Source: Alphaproteobacteria bacterium
GTDB lineage: Bacteria; Pseudomonadota; Alphaproteobacteria; JAJTHO01
Direction: 5' to 3'
Length of the DNA: 6,840 nucleotides
NCBI GenBank assembly: GCA_021297975.1
Contig: JAJTHO010000135.1
Span: 1-6,840, forward strand
Positions within the stretch are counted from its first letter, which is position 1. Every line of letters begins with the position of its first letter. The notes beneath the pieces are model-generated. The model was given only the letters and a program-made list of their open reading frames with translations, did not search any database and had not been told where the DNA came from. Of this stretch, positions 1 through 6,082 are shown piece after piece. Made by a program: the position numbers and the translations under genes.

Positions 1-1719
1 GGAACACGCTTTGTAACCTATGACCCCGGCGATAAGCGCCTTGTTGAAAAGTTAGAGGCCGCCAACGTGCGCATTAAAGCCCGCCCGACTGAAGACGAGC
101 CAAAGGGCTTGTTTGGTGTGCTGGTATCCTGGTTCCCGATGCTGCTGTTTATCGGCGTATGGATTTTCTTTATGCGGCAGATGCAATCGGGCGGCGGGAA
201 AGCGATGAGCTTTGGCAAAAGCCGGGCAAAGATGCTCACCGAAAAAACCGGCCGCATTACCTTTGAAGATGTCGCCGGTATTGACGAGGCAAAATCAGAA
301 CTGCAAGAAATTGTCGAATTCCTGAAAGACCCGCAAAAATTCACCCGTCTGGGCGGTAAAATCCCGAAAGGCGTGCTGCTGGTGGGCCCGCCGGGAACGG
401 GGAAAACCTTGCTGGCGCGCTCGATTGCCGGAGAAGCCAACGTGCCGTTTTTCACGATTTCCGGTTCGGACTTTGTTGAAATGTTTGTTGGGGTCGGCGC
501 CTCACGGGTGCGTGATATGTTTGAACAGGGTAAGAAAAATGCCCCCTGCATTATCTTTATCGATGAAATTGATGCCGTTGGCCGCAGCCGGGGTGCGGGT
601 GTTGGCGGCGGCAATGACGAGCGCGAACAAACACTGAACCAGTTGCTGGTTGAGATGGACGGCTTTGAAGCCAACGAAGGTGTTATCCTGATTGCGGCAA
701 CGAACCGCCCGGATGTGCTTGACCCTGCCCTACTCCGCCCCGGTCGTTTTGACCGGCAGGTGGTCGTGCCGAATCCTGATGTGGTGGGGCGCGAAAAAAT
801 CCTTCGCGTGCACATGAAAAAAGTGCCGCTGTCGGATGATGTGAACGCGAAAACCATTGCGCGCGGTACACCGGGCTTTTCGGGCGCTGACCTTGCCAAC
901 CTTGTCAACGAAGCCGCCTTGCTGGCTGCGCGCAAAAACCGCCGCTCGGTTACCATGCAAGATTTAGAAAACGCCAAAGACAAAGTCATGATGGGCGCAG
1001 AACGGCGCAGCATGGCGATGTCGGATGATGAGAAAAAGTTGACGGCTTATCACGAAGCCGGACATGCGATTGTCGCCCTGAACTGCAGTGAATCAGACCC
1101 GGTGCACAAGGCAACCATCATCCCGCGTGGCCGCGCACTGGGCATGGTGATGCGCCTGCCGGAAGGTGATCGGTATTCCACCTCTAAGGTTAAACTGGAA
1201 CACGATCTTGCCGTTGCCATGGGCGGACGCATTGCCGAAGAAATGATTTTCGGGGCGGAAAAGGTGACGACGGGCGCCTCCTCCGACATTAAAATGGCCA
1301 CCACCATGGCGCGCCGTATGGTTACCGAATGGGGTATGAGCGATAAGCTGGGCCCCCTCAATTACAGCGAAACGCAAGAGAGTTACTTGGGTTATGGCGC
1401 ATCACAGCAAAAACCGCTGTCGGATGCCACAACACAACTCGTTGACAGCGAAATTCGCCTCATTGTGGAAACAGCCTACAAAGCCGCAACGGATATTCTA
1501 AACCGTAAGCGGGCGGATTTAGAGACGCTGGCACAGGCTTTGCTGGAATACGAAACACTATCGGGTGATGAGATTAACGACTTACTGGCAGGCAAACCCA
1601 TTGATCGCAGCGATACGACGCAGCGCCCACTCAAGAAACAAAAGGCCGCCGGGAAAACCTCTGTGCCTAGCAGCTCAGCCCCTCAATCACCAACGCCGCT
1701 TGAGCCTAATCCCGCGTAA
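1..1719 (+). CDS. ftsH: ATP-dependent zinc metalloprotease FtsH, 5'-truncated by window edge
   Basis: FtsH is an inner-membrane hexameric AAA+ protease that unfolds and degrades misfolded membrane proteins and short-lived regulators. The frame is open from base 1, so 572 residues are present. About 65 N-terminal residues (first membrane helix and part of the periplasmic domain) lie outside the window, judged by motif spacing against E. coli FtsH. Visible in order, counting from base 1: second membrane helix at about residues 38-60 ending FFMRQMQ; Walker A GPPGTGKT (129-136); pore motif FVG (162-164); Walker B IIFIDEID with Glu189; second region of homology with arginine fingers Arg249 and Arg252; zinc site HEAGH (351-355); third zinc ligand Asp429 in GASSDIK. 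All key residues are intact, so the enzyme should be active. The last 40 or so residues are a Pro/Ser/Lys-rich tail, commonly variable in this family. The stop codon lies inside the convergent CobT-like gene. Confidence 0.98.
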   Translation, partial: GTRFVTYDPGDKRLVEKLEAANVRIKARPTEDEPKGLFGVLVSWFPMLLFIGVWIFFMRQMQSGGGKAMSFGKSRAKMLTEKTGRITFEDVAGIDEAKSELQEIVEFLKDPQKFTRLGGKIPKGVLLVGPPGTGKTLLARSIAGEANVPFFTISGSDFVEMFVGVGASRVRDMFEQGKKNAPCIIFIDEIDAVGRSRGAGVGGGNDEREQTLNQLLVEMDGFEANEGVILIAATNRPDVLDPALLRPGRFDRQVVVPNPDVVGREKILRVHMKKVPLSDDVNAKTIARGTPGFSGADLANLVNEAALLAARKNRRSVTMQDLENAKDKVMMGAERRSMAMSDDEKKLTAYHEAGHAIVALNCSESDPVHKATIIPRGRALGMVMRLPEGDRYSTSKVKLEHDLAVAMGGRIAEEMIFGAEKVTTGASSDIKMATTMARRMVTEWGMSDKLGPLNYSETQESYLGYGASQQKPLSDATTQLVDSEIRLIVETAYKAATDILNRKRADLETLAQALLEYETLSGDEINDLLAGKPIDRSDTTQRPLKKQKAAGKTSVPSSSAPQSPTPLEPNPA

Positions 1720-2432
1720 CGCTCTGCCGCAAGAAGCTGTACTTCTTGTAAAGCAAGCAGCGCGGCGTAACCGGGCGGCTTGCCGGGAAATGACCACTGC
1801 GGCGCAGCGGCTAACACAGGGAGCAGCGGGTTCACAAAGCCGATGTGTGAGGCGCCGCCTGGCTGGAGCGCATTCAGCACCGCTGCGGCTAATTGCGCGG
1901 TAACGCCCTCTGCCAAGACCGGAATACGTGCAAACCCCGCCGCCATCAACGCGCCAACACAGGCAAAAAGCGCCGCATCTTGTAATTTCAATAAAAACGG
2001 CAACACCTGTTCCGCATCGATTCCGGCGCAATGTGAGGCCGCCTTCTTAGCGATTTCCACATCGAAACGGTTATCACCGCAAACAAGCAAGATATCCACC
2101 CCAGGTTCGACCGCGACCATACCGTAACACAGCGTTGTTGCGGCGGCTGCCTCACCAGAACCCGCATCCTGATAGCCTTCTGCCAATTCATAGAAACGCA
2201 AGTCCGCATCGCTGCTGGCACAGAGCGTTGCTACCTCGCCTGCTTCATTTTGGTAATTGGCGGCAAAAACGCTATCTTTGCGTCCCGAATACACGGCAAG
2301 GCGTGGGTGTATCAATAAACCAGATTGGCGCTGATGCGCGGCCAGCCAAGCCTCGGAACTCGCTGTCGTGTGTAGGGCTGGAAGAGTATAACGGGATAAA
2401 ACCGCATGAATTTCATCAAACGTACTGTGCAT
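1683..2432 (-). CDS. Degenerate CobT-like protein (nicotinate-nucleotide:dimethylbenzimidazole phosphoribosyltransferase fold)
   Basis: Real CobT transfers phosphoribose from nicotinate mononucleotide to a benzimidazole base when the lower ligand of cobalamin is made. This 249-residue protein (ATG at 2432; a TTG at 2444 would add four residues) is about 100 residues shorter than usual CobT. Resemblance by eye: a [14 protein letters not shown] stretch (104-117), which in CobT leads into the GEMGIGNTT substrate loop; a [11 protein letters not shown] stretch (166-176), matching the 'aaaRvPVLlDG' segment; and a C-terminal [14 protein letters not shown] segment (215-228), where CobT has RLGEGTGAALA. 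The substrate loop is CGDNRFD instead of GEMGIGNTT, and the catalytic Glu of GEGTGA is absent, so CobT activity is unlikely. The reading frame is intact and its base composition matches its neighbours, which argues for a retained but repurposed protein. Neither start has an ideally spaced Shine-Dalgarno: GAAGG lies 13 bases before the ATG. It is convergent with ftsH and divergent from the SYLF gene. The family assignment is moderately sure; the function is unknown. Confidence 0.7.
   Translation of the reverse strand: MHSTFDEIHAVLSRYTLPALHTTASSEAWLAAHQRQSGLLIHPRLAVYSGRKDSVFAANYQNEAGEVATLCASSDADLRFYELAEGYQDAGSGEAAAATTLCYGMVAVEPGVDILLVCGDNRFDVEIAKKAASHCAGIDAEQVLPFLLKLQDAALFACVGALMAAGFARIPVLAEGVTAQLAAAVLNALQPGGASHIGFVNPLLPVLAAAPQWSFPGKPPGYAALLALQEVQLLAAERYAGLGSSGVGD
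1730..1748. repeat. Perfect 7-bp hairpin just past ftsH stop
   Basis: CAAGAAG (1730-1736) and CTTCTTG (1742-1748) pair perfectly around a 5-base loop, 10 bases after the ftsH stop and inside the 3' end of the convergent CobT-like gene. There is no T-tract on either side, so it is not a standard intrinsic terminator. It could still stall transcripts or be the processed end of the ftsH mRNA, or be a coincidence of coding sequence. Confidence 0.3.
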
Positions 2433-2449
2433 CCCTCTATACAAACCTT

Positions 2450-2472
2450 CGCCGCGGCGCTATGCAAGCATA
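2450..2472. promoter_or_regulatory. Short divergent intergenic region with two adjacent palindromes
   Basis: Only 55 bases separate the ATG of the CobT-like gene from that of the SYLF gene, so both promoters must be squeezed together or lie inside coding sequence. Two dyads are present: CGCCGCGGCG (2450-2459, perfect) and TATGC-AA-GCATA (2461-2472). They sit next to the SYLF Shine-Dalgarno. They could be operator half-sites or a 5' leader structure. I could not pick out a convincing -35/-10 pair, so the regulatory role is inference. Confidence 0.3.
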
Positions 2473-2477
2473 AAACT

Positions 2478-2481
2478 GGAG
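2478..2481 (+). promoter_or_regulatory. Ribosome-binding site fixing the SYLF gene start
   Basis: GGAG lies six bases before the ATG at 2488 but only three before the in-frame GTG at 2485. The spacing favours the ATG as the true start. Confidence 0.6.
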
Positions 2482-2487
2482 TGTGTG

Positions 2488-3153
2488 ATGCGTTTTTTAA
2501 TTCTTTTTCTTCTCAGCTTTCTGGCGCTACCCCCCGCCCACGCCAACAGCAACGTGGCTAACGATCTGATGTTAGATGCAGAACTGTCTGTTCGTAAACT
2601 GTTTGGCGGTGACCGTTTCAGTGATGCGCGCTCCATGCTGGCGCAAAGCCGCGCTGTTATTATTATCCCCAATTTTTATCGCGGCGGCTTTTTTGTCGGC
2701 GGATCGGGCGGCACGGGCGTGATTATGGCAAAAGACGCTAGCGGTAACTGGAGCTATCCTGGCTTTGTGAATTTAGGCAGCATCTCCGCTGGTCTCCAAA
2801 TCGGCTTTTCCGGTGCGGAAGTGATTATCTTTGTGCGCACCAATGAGGGACTATCCGCGATTATCAACAACCAAGTGCGCTTTGGCGGGAATGCTGGTGT
2901 TGCGGTTGCGAATCTTGGCGGTGATATTGGCGGCGCAAAAGGGCTGACGACTAATGCAGACTATATTACCTATGCCAAATCGTCGGGTTTATATGCCGGC
3001 TTAACCTTAGAAGGCGCAGTTATTGAGGCGCGCCCTGATATTGCCCGCGTGTTTTACGGTGAGCCAGCGGCGCTCTACCCCATCCTCATTGACCAGAAAT
3101 TCAGCAACCCCAATGCCGATAAACTGCGTGATACGCTCAAAGATTTGAATTGA
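2488..3153 (+). CDS. Exported SYLF/Ysc84-domain (DUF500) lipid-binding-type protein
   Basis: The 221-residue product starts with a signal peptide: a short basic start (MR), a hydrophobic core of about 12 residues and an AHA cleavage motif, predicting a mature N-terminus at Asn20. There is no lipobox cysteine, so it is probably a soluble periplasmic or surface-associated protein rather than a lipoprotein. From about residue 47 to 190 it follows the SYLF/Ysc84 pattern. It has 'SRAVIIIPN' then a Gly-rich 'GGFFVGGSGGTGV' hairpin, a Trp-Ser-Tyr-Pro segment with 'SAGLQIGFSGAEVIIF', 'Gly-Gly-Asn-Ala-Gly' repeats, and 'SGLYAGLTLEGAVI'. Eukaryotic SYLF proteins bind phosphoinositides and actin; bacterial members are poorly characterised and often exported. 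It is the first gene of a same-strand trio with a glycosyltransferase and pyrC. Domain identity is confident; the cellular role is not known. Confidence 0.88.
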   Translation: MRFLILFLLSFLALPPAHANSNVANDLMLDAELSVRKLFGGDRFSDARSMLAQSRAVIIIPNFYRGGFFVGGSGGTGVIMAKDASGNWSYPGFVNLGSISAGLQIGFSGAEVIIFVRTNEGLSAIINNQVRFGGNAGVAVANLGGDIGGAKGLTTNADYITYAKSSGLYAGLTLEGAVIEARPDIARVFYGEPAALYPILIDQKFSNPNADKLRDTLKDLN

Positions 3154-3192
3154 GGCTGGTGTTAAAACGGTATTGGAGCTAGATACTTCAAT

Positions 3193-4290
3193 ATGCCCAA
3201 AGTCCTGCATATCATGGCCAATCCGCAACACGGCGGGGTTGAAAGCTATTTTGCTCAGCTTTGCGTGGCGCTGCAACACGCCGGACAACACCAGCATGTG
3301 GTTCTCCTTGAAGATGAAAGTCTGCGCGGCATCCTTATACGCGGCGGGGTCTCACTCACCGAAATTCCCCGAAATGCCTATAATATCCAGACACTTAAAG
3401 CCGCAATTAATGAGGCACTACACAGTTTTCAACCGGATATTGTGCAAACCTGGATGCACCAGGCCACCGATAGCCTCCCGCGCGGCAATTATATCCATGT
3501 GGGCTGGCTGCGCGGCTATCAGAATTTAGAATTTTTCCGTCATTGCGATCATCTCGTTGGCCTGACGCGCGGCATTGTTCAGTCCATTATCGAACAAGGC
3601 TGGCCGCCGGAACGCATTCATCATCTTCGCCCTTTTGCCCGCGATGAAAAAGCCTCGCCCGTCCCGCGCAGCCAATACACCACTCCGGAGCATGCCCCCC
3701 TACTGCTCGCTTTAGGGGTGATGCACGCCTACAACGCCTTTGATGTGGCGCTGCAGGCCTTGGCGCAGTTGCCGGATCATTATTTATGGCTGGTGGGTAG
3801 CGGCGAAGTGGAAGAAGAACTCCATGATTTCGCCCTGCAACTGGGAGTGGATAGCCGCGTGCGCTATCTGCCGTGGCAGGATGAGAAGGCCTCGCTGTTT
3901 GCGGCGGCGGATACCATCGTTGTCCCGTCGCGGCATGAGCCGTTTGGCCTGATTCCTGTTGAGGCATGGGCGCTGCAAAAGCCGCTGATTATCAGCAATG
4001 CCTCCGCGCCGCGTGTTGCCGCCGGGCATGAGGTAGACGCGCTGCTTTTTCCGGTGGATGATGTGGATGCGCTGGTGCGCGCCGTGAAACGCCTTAATAG
4101 CGACGCTGCGCTGCGTGAGAAACTTATTGAAAATGGCTACAAGCACTTTCAACGCGACTATACCGCCGAGCTTGTTGTGCAGCAATATAGACATTTTTAC
4201 AGCGATGTTCTAAAAAAGGGTAAGATGCGCAGCCCCGGCTTATCGCGCGTTGAAGAATGGAAAGACCGAATCTTAGCTAAATTCTCTTGA
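3193..4290 (+). CDS. GT4-type (GT-B fold) glycosyltransferase with altered donor-phosphate site
   Basis: This 365-residue protein has the two-Rossmann-domain layout of GT-B retaining glycosyltransferases. The N-terminal acceptor domain begins MPKVLHIM and carries the early Gly-Gly loop (GGVE, 14-17). The C-terminal donor domain starts near residue 170 and holds the E-x7-E motif, Glu249 and Glu257 in EPFGLIPVE, which binds the nucleotide-sugar in family 4. Length is normal for the family and there is no signal peptide or membrane helix. One oddity stands out: the usual 'GR-x4-KG/A-FD' segment, whose Arg and Lys contact the donor diphosphate, reads LGVMHAYNAFD here, with Val176 and Asn181 in those places. 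Either the donor is bound differently or activity is reduced. A GGAG at 3175-3178 lies 14 bases before the ATG, longer than ideal. The gene starts 39 bases after the SYLF gene and ends 12 bases before pyrC. Donor and acceptor cannot be told; an envelope polysaccharide or LPS role is a guess. Confidence 0.88.
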   Translation: MPKVLHIMANPQHGGVESYFAQLCVALQHAGQHQHVVLLEDESLRGILIRGGVSLTEIPRNAYNIQTLKAAINEALHSFQPDIVQTWMHQATDSLPRGNYIHVGWLRGYQNLEFFRHCDHLVGLTRGIVQSIIEQGWPPERIHHLRPFARDEKASPVPRSQYTTPEHAPLLLALGVMHAYNAFDVALQALAQLPDHYLWLVGSGEVEEELHDFALQLGVDSRVRYLPWQDEKASLFAAADTIVVPSRHEPFGLIPVEAWALQKPLIISNASAPRVAAGHEVDALLFPVDDVDALVRAVKRLNSDAALREKLIENGYKHFQRDYTAELVVQQYRHFYSDVLKKGKMRSPGLSRVEEWKDRILAKFS

Positions 4291-4302
4291 GGCACATTGA
4301 AC

Positions 4303-5628
4303 ATGACACAAGCTTTTGACACAGTCTTCCACAGCGGCGATGTGGTTTTGCCGGGCGGGGTTACTCAAATTGATATCGGGGTTCGCAATGGCCGAATTGC
4401 AGCCATCGGCAACCTTGGCGCAGCGCCCGCTGCGGAACGCGTGAATCTGAAGGGTCTGACCGTGCTGCCCGGTGTGATTGACTCGCAAGTTCATTTTCGT
4501 GAACCGGGTTCGGAATATAAAGAAGACCTTGAAAGCGGCACGCGCGGCGCCGTTTTAGGCGGTGTTACCAGCATTCTGGAGATGCCTAATACTAGGCCGT
4601 CCACGTTGACCCCTGAGGCGCTGGCCTATAAAATGCAGCGCGCCGAAGGCCGAACCTGGTGTGACTATGGCTTTTTTATGGGGGCGGCAGCGGAAAATGC
4701 TGAACTCTTAGGGACGCTGGAGCGCCTGCCGGGCTGCGTCGGCGTTAAGATTTTCATGGGCAGCAGCACTGGCTCGCTTCTTGTGCCCGATGATACAACA
4801 CTCGATACCGTGATGCGGCATATTAACCGCCGCTGCGCGGTGCACGCGGAGGATGAACCGCGTCTGCTGGAGCGTAAACACTTGGCGGAAGCCGCCGCCC
4901 ACCCGCGCGCGCATCCCGTCTGGCGGGATGAGGAGGTGTGTTTAAAGGCGACACAGCGCCTGATTGCCGCTGCTCGGCGCTATCACAAACGGGTGCATGT
5001 TCTCCACATCACCACCGCCGAAGAAATGGCCTTTTTAGAACACCATAAAGATATCGCCACGGTTGAAATCCTGCCGCAGCATTTGTTTTTCAGCGCGCCG
5101 GAATGCTATGAGCGCCTGGGAACCTATGCGCAAATGAACCCGCCGATTCGCGAGCAGCGCCATCAGGACGCGTTGTGGGCGGCGCTGCGCCAAGGGCTGG
5201 TGGATGTTATCGCCTCAGACCACGCGCCGCACACCCATGAGGAAAAAGCGCATGTTTATCCCGCCTCGCATTCCGGGCTGACCGGCGTGCAGACGCTGTT
5301 GCCGCTGATGCTGCATTTCGTTGCACAAGGCAAGCTCAGCCTGCTGCATCTGGTGGATGTGCTGTCGGCGGGCCCGGCGCGGGTGTATAGCCTGGCGCGG
5401 AAAGGCCGCGTGGCGCGGGGTTATGATGCCGATTTCTCGATTGTGGATTTAGCGCGGCGTGAGACGATTGAAAACAAGTGGATTGCCAGTAAAGTCGGCT
5501 GGACAGCCTATGACGGGCTTAGGGTCACTGGCTGGCCGGTGCATACTGTCGTGCGCGGCCAGTTTGCCGTGCGGGAGGCTGCACTGGCTAAAGTATCTCC
5601 ATTTGGCACAGCAATTGATTATTTTTAA
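4303..5628 (+). CDS. pyrC: Dihydroorotase
   Basis: Dihydroorotase closes carbamoyl-aspartate to dihydroorotate, the third step of UMP synthesis, in the cytoplasm. The product is 441 residues from the ATG at 4303 (GAGG ten bases upstream); a TTG at 4297 would add two residues. It is an amidohydrolase-superfamily protein with these metal and active-site landmarks: D60-S-Q62-V-H64-F-R in place of the textbook DxHxH; the lysine expected to be carboxylated, Lys149 in GVKIFMGSSTG; His181 in VHAED; His235 in VLHIT; and Asp306 in ASDHAPH. The Gln for the first His is a variant I recall from many class I bacterial dihydroorotases (alphaproteobacteria, Bacteroidetes), and all other ligands are kept, so it is probably functional. 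It follows the glycosyltransferase by 12 bases. pyrB, a frequent upstream neighbour, is not here. The gene ends where the AT-rich accessory stretch begins. A hydantoinase or allantoinase is the main alternative, but the C-terminal GWTAYDGLRVTGWPV segment fits dihydroorotase. Confidence 0.93.
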   Translation: MTQAFDTVFHSGDVVLPGGVTQIDIGVRNGRIAAIGNLGAAPAAERVNLKGLTVLPGVIDSQVHFREPGSEYKEDLESGTRGAVLGGVTSILEMPNTRPSTLTPEALAYKMQRAEGRTWCDYGFFMGAAAENAELLGTLERLPGCVGVKIFMGSSTGSLLVPDDTTLDTVMRHINRRCAVHAEDEPRLLERKHLAEAAAHPRAHPVWRDEEVCLKATQRLIAAARRYHKRVHVLHITTAEEMAFLEHHKDIATVEILPQHLFFSAPECYERLGTYAQMNPPIREQRHQDALWAALRQGLVDVIASDHAPHTHEEKAHVYPASHSGLTGVQTLLPLMLHFVAQGKLSLLHLVDVLSAGPARVYSLARKGRVARGYDADFSIVDLARRETIENKWIASKVGWTAYDGLRVTGWPVHTVVRGQFAVREAALAKVSPFGTAIDYF

Positions 5629-5644
5629 ACCTTTTTCCAAACAG

Positions 5645-5679
5645 GATAAAAATTTATCTATGTCAACATGAGCTATGTT
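5645..5679. repeat. Two small inverted repeats between pyrC and the small minus-strand gene
   Basis: GATAAA-AA-TTTATC (5645-5658) and AACAT-GAGCT-ATGTT (5665-5679) lie in the 50-base convergent gap between the pyrC stop and the stop of the minus-strand gene. Read on the minus strand, the second hairpin is followed about 14 bases later by a five-T run, giving a weak terminator-like arrangement. Neither stem is GC-rich, so efficiency as a terminator is doubtful. Confidence 0.3.
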
Positions 5680-5987
5680 TACCGCTCTAATTCTGCTCTC
5701 ATATTAGCAAAGAATTTTTCTTCACTATTATCTGAATTATCTGACAGAAATTGTTCAGGTGTAATTACTTGAAATTTTAAATCTTTTTTACTTTCGTACG
5801 GGAACCTAATGCATTCTATTCCTTTTAAAAAATCACTTGTATGAACTTCAGCTTCTGGGACAATCTGTTTAATGGCACCTATCCTACTAACTGGGACAGT
5901 TGCTGGACTTACATAGCAGATTTTTTTGAAGTCAGCTTTCATTTCTAACACGCATGCTTGAATTGTTACTATATCATCGATTCTCAT
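5679..5987 (-). CDS. Small hypothetical protein in AT-rich accessory stretch
   Basis: I do not recognise this 102-residue protein. The start is taken as the ATG at 5987, because AGAGG on the minus strand (5995-5999) sits seven bases upstream; a GTG one codon earlier is possible. The product is mixed in charge with no signal peptide or membrane helix. It has a hydrophobic N-terminal third (IDDIVTIQACVLEM), a central 'CYVSPATVPVSRIGAIKQIVP' type segment, and a polar, acidic tail with a tandem SDN-SDN and a predicted amphipathic helix ending AELER. Its base composition is markedly more AT-rich than the genes before it, and it lies between pyrC and an insertion sequence, so horizontal acquisition is likely. 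The good ribosome-binding site and a candidate promoter support a real gene. It could also be the surviving part of a larger accessory locus. Confidence 0.6.
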   Translation of the reverse strand: MRIDDIVTIQACVLEMKADFKKICYVSPATVPVSRIGAIKQIVPEAEVHTSDFLKGIECIRFPYESKKDLKFQVITPEQFLSDNSDNSEEKFFANMRAELER

Positions 5988-5994
5988 CACTATA

Positions 5995-5999
5995 CCTCT
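5995..5999 (-). promoter_or_regulatory. Ribosome-binding site of the small hypothetical gene
   Basis: Read on the minus strand this is AGAGG, seven bases before the ATG at 5987. It is the main evidence that this short reading frame is translated, and it favours the ATG over the GTG one codon earlier. Confidence 0.55.
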
Positions 6000-6010
6000 G
6001 TTTATAATTT

Positions 6011-6039
6011 AATATCGCATACATTCGCACTAATTTCAA
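6011..6039 (-). promoter_or_regulatory. Candidate sigma-70-type promoter for the small hypothetical gene
   Basis: On the minus strand TTGAAA (6034-6039) is followed after 17 bases by GATATT (6011-6016), about 25 bases before the start codon. The -35 is good and the -10 moderate. A TATTAA two bases further along is an alternative -10. The surrounding sequence is AT-rich, which makes chance matches common. Confidence 0.35.
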
Positions 6040-6065
6040 CACATTTTTTCTCCAGCAGCAAACTC

Positions 6066-6082
6066 GGGACTGCTAATTTATA
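6066..6082 (+). repeat. Terminal inverted repeat of the IS at the transposase 3' end
   Basis: The first 11 bases read GGGACTGCTAA, matching 10 of 11 bases of the other end read inward (GGGATTGCTAA). Over 17 bases the match is 14. The transposase stop codon (TAG on the minus strand, 6073-6075) lies inside this repeat, so coding sequence runs right to the tip of the element. Confidence 0.8.

Noticed and set aside
18..1013. Long minus-strand open frame (331 codons) opposite ftsH
   Set aside because: It is wholly antisense to a perfectly conserved FtsH ATPase region. Its translation is Ser/Arg/Pro-rich without recognisable motifs, as expected from a codon-biased shadow frame.
1730..1748. Intrinsic terminator for ftsH
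   Set aside because: The stem is perfect, but no T-tract follows on either strand and the hairpin lies in coding sequence of the opposite gene, so it is kept only as a low-confidence inverted repeat.
3007..3297. Minus-strand open frame spanning the SYLF-glycosyltransferase junction
   Set aside because: It overlaps two well-supported genes on the other strand, has no good ribosome-binding site and resembles nothing I know.
5679..6065. Toxin-antitoxin or defence module next to the IS
   Set aside because: Only one small gene is present, it has no motif of known toxins, antitoxins or defence proteins, and there is no partner gene in the window.
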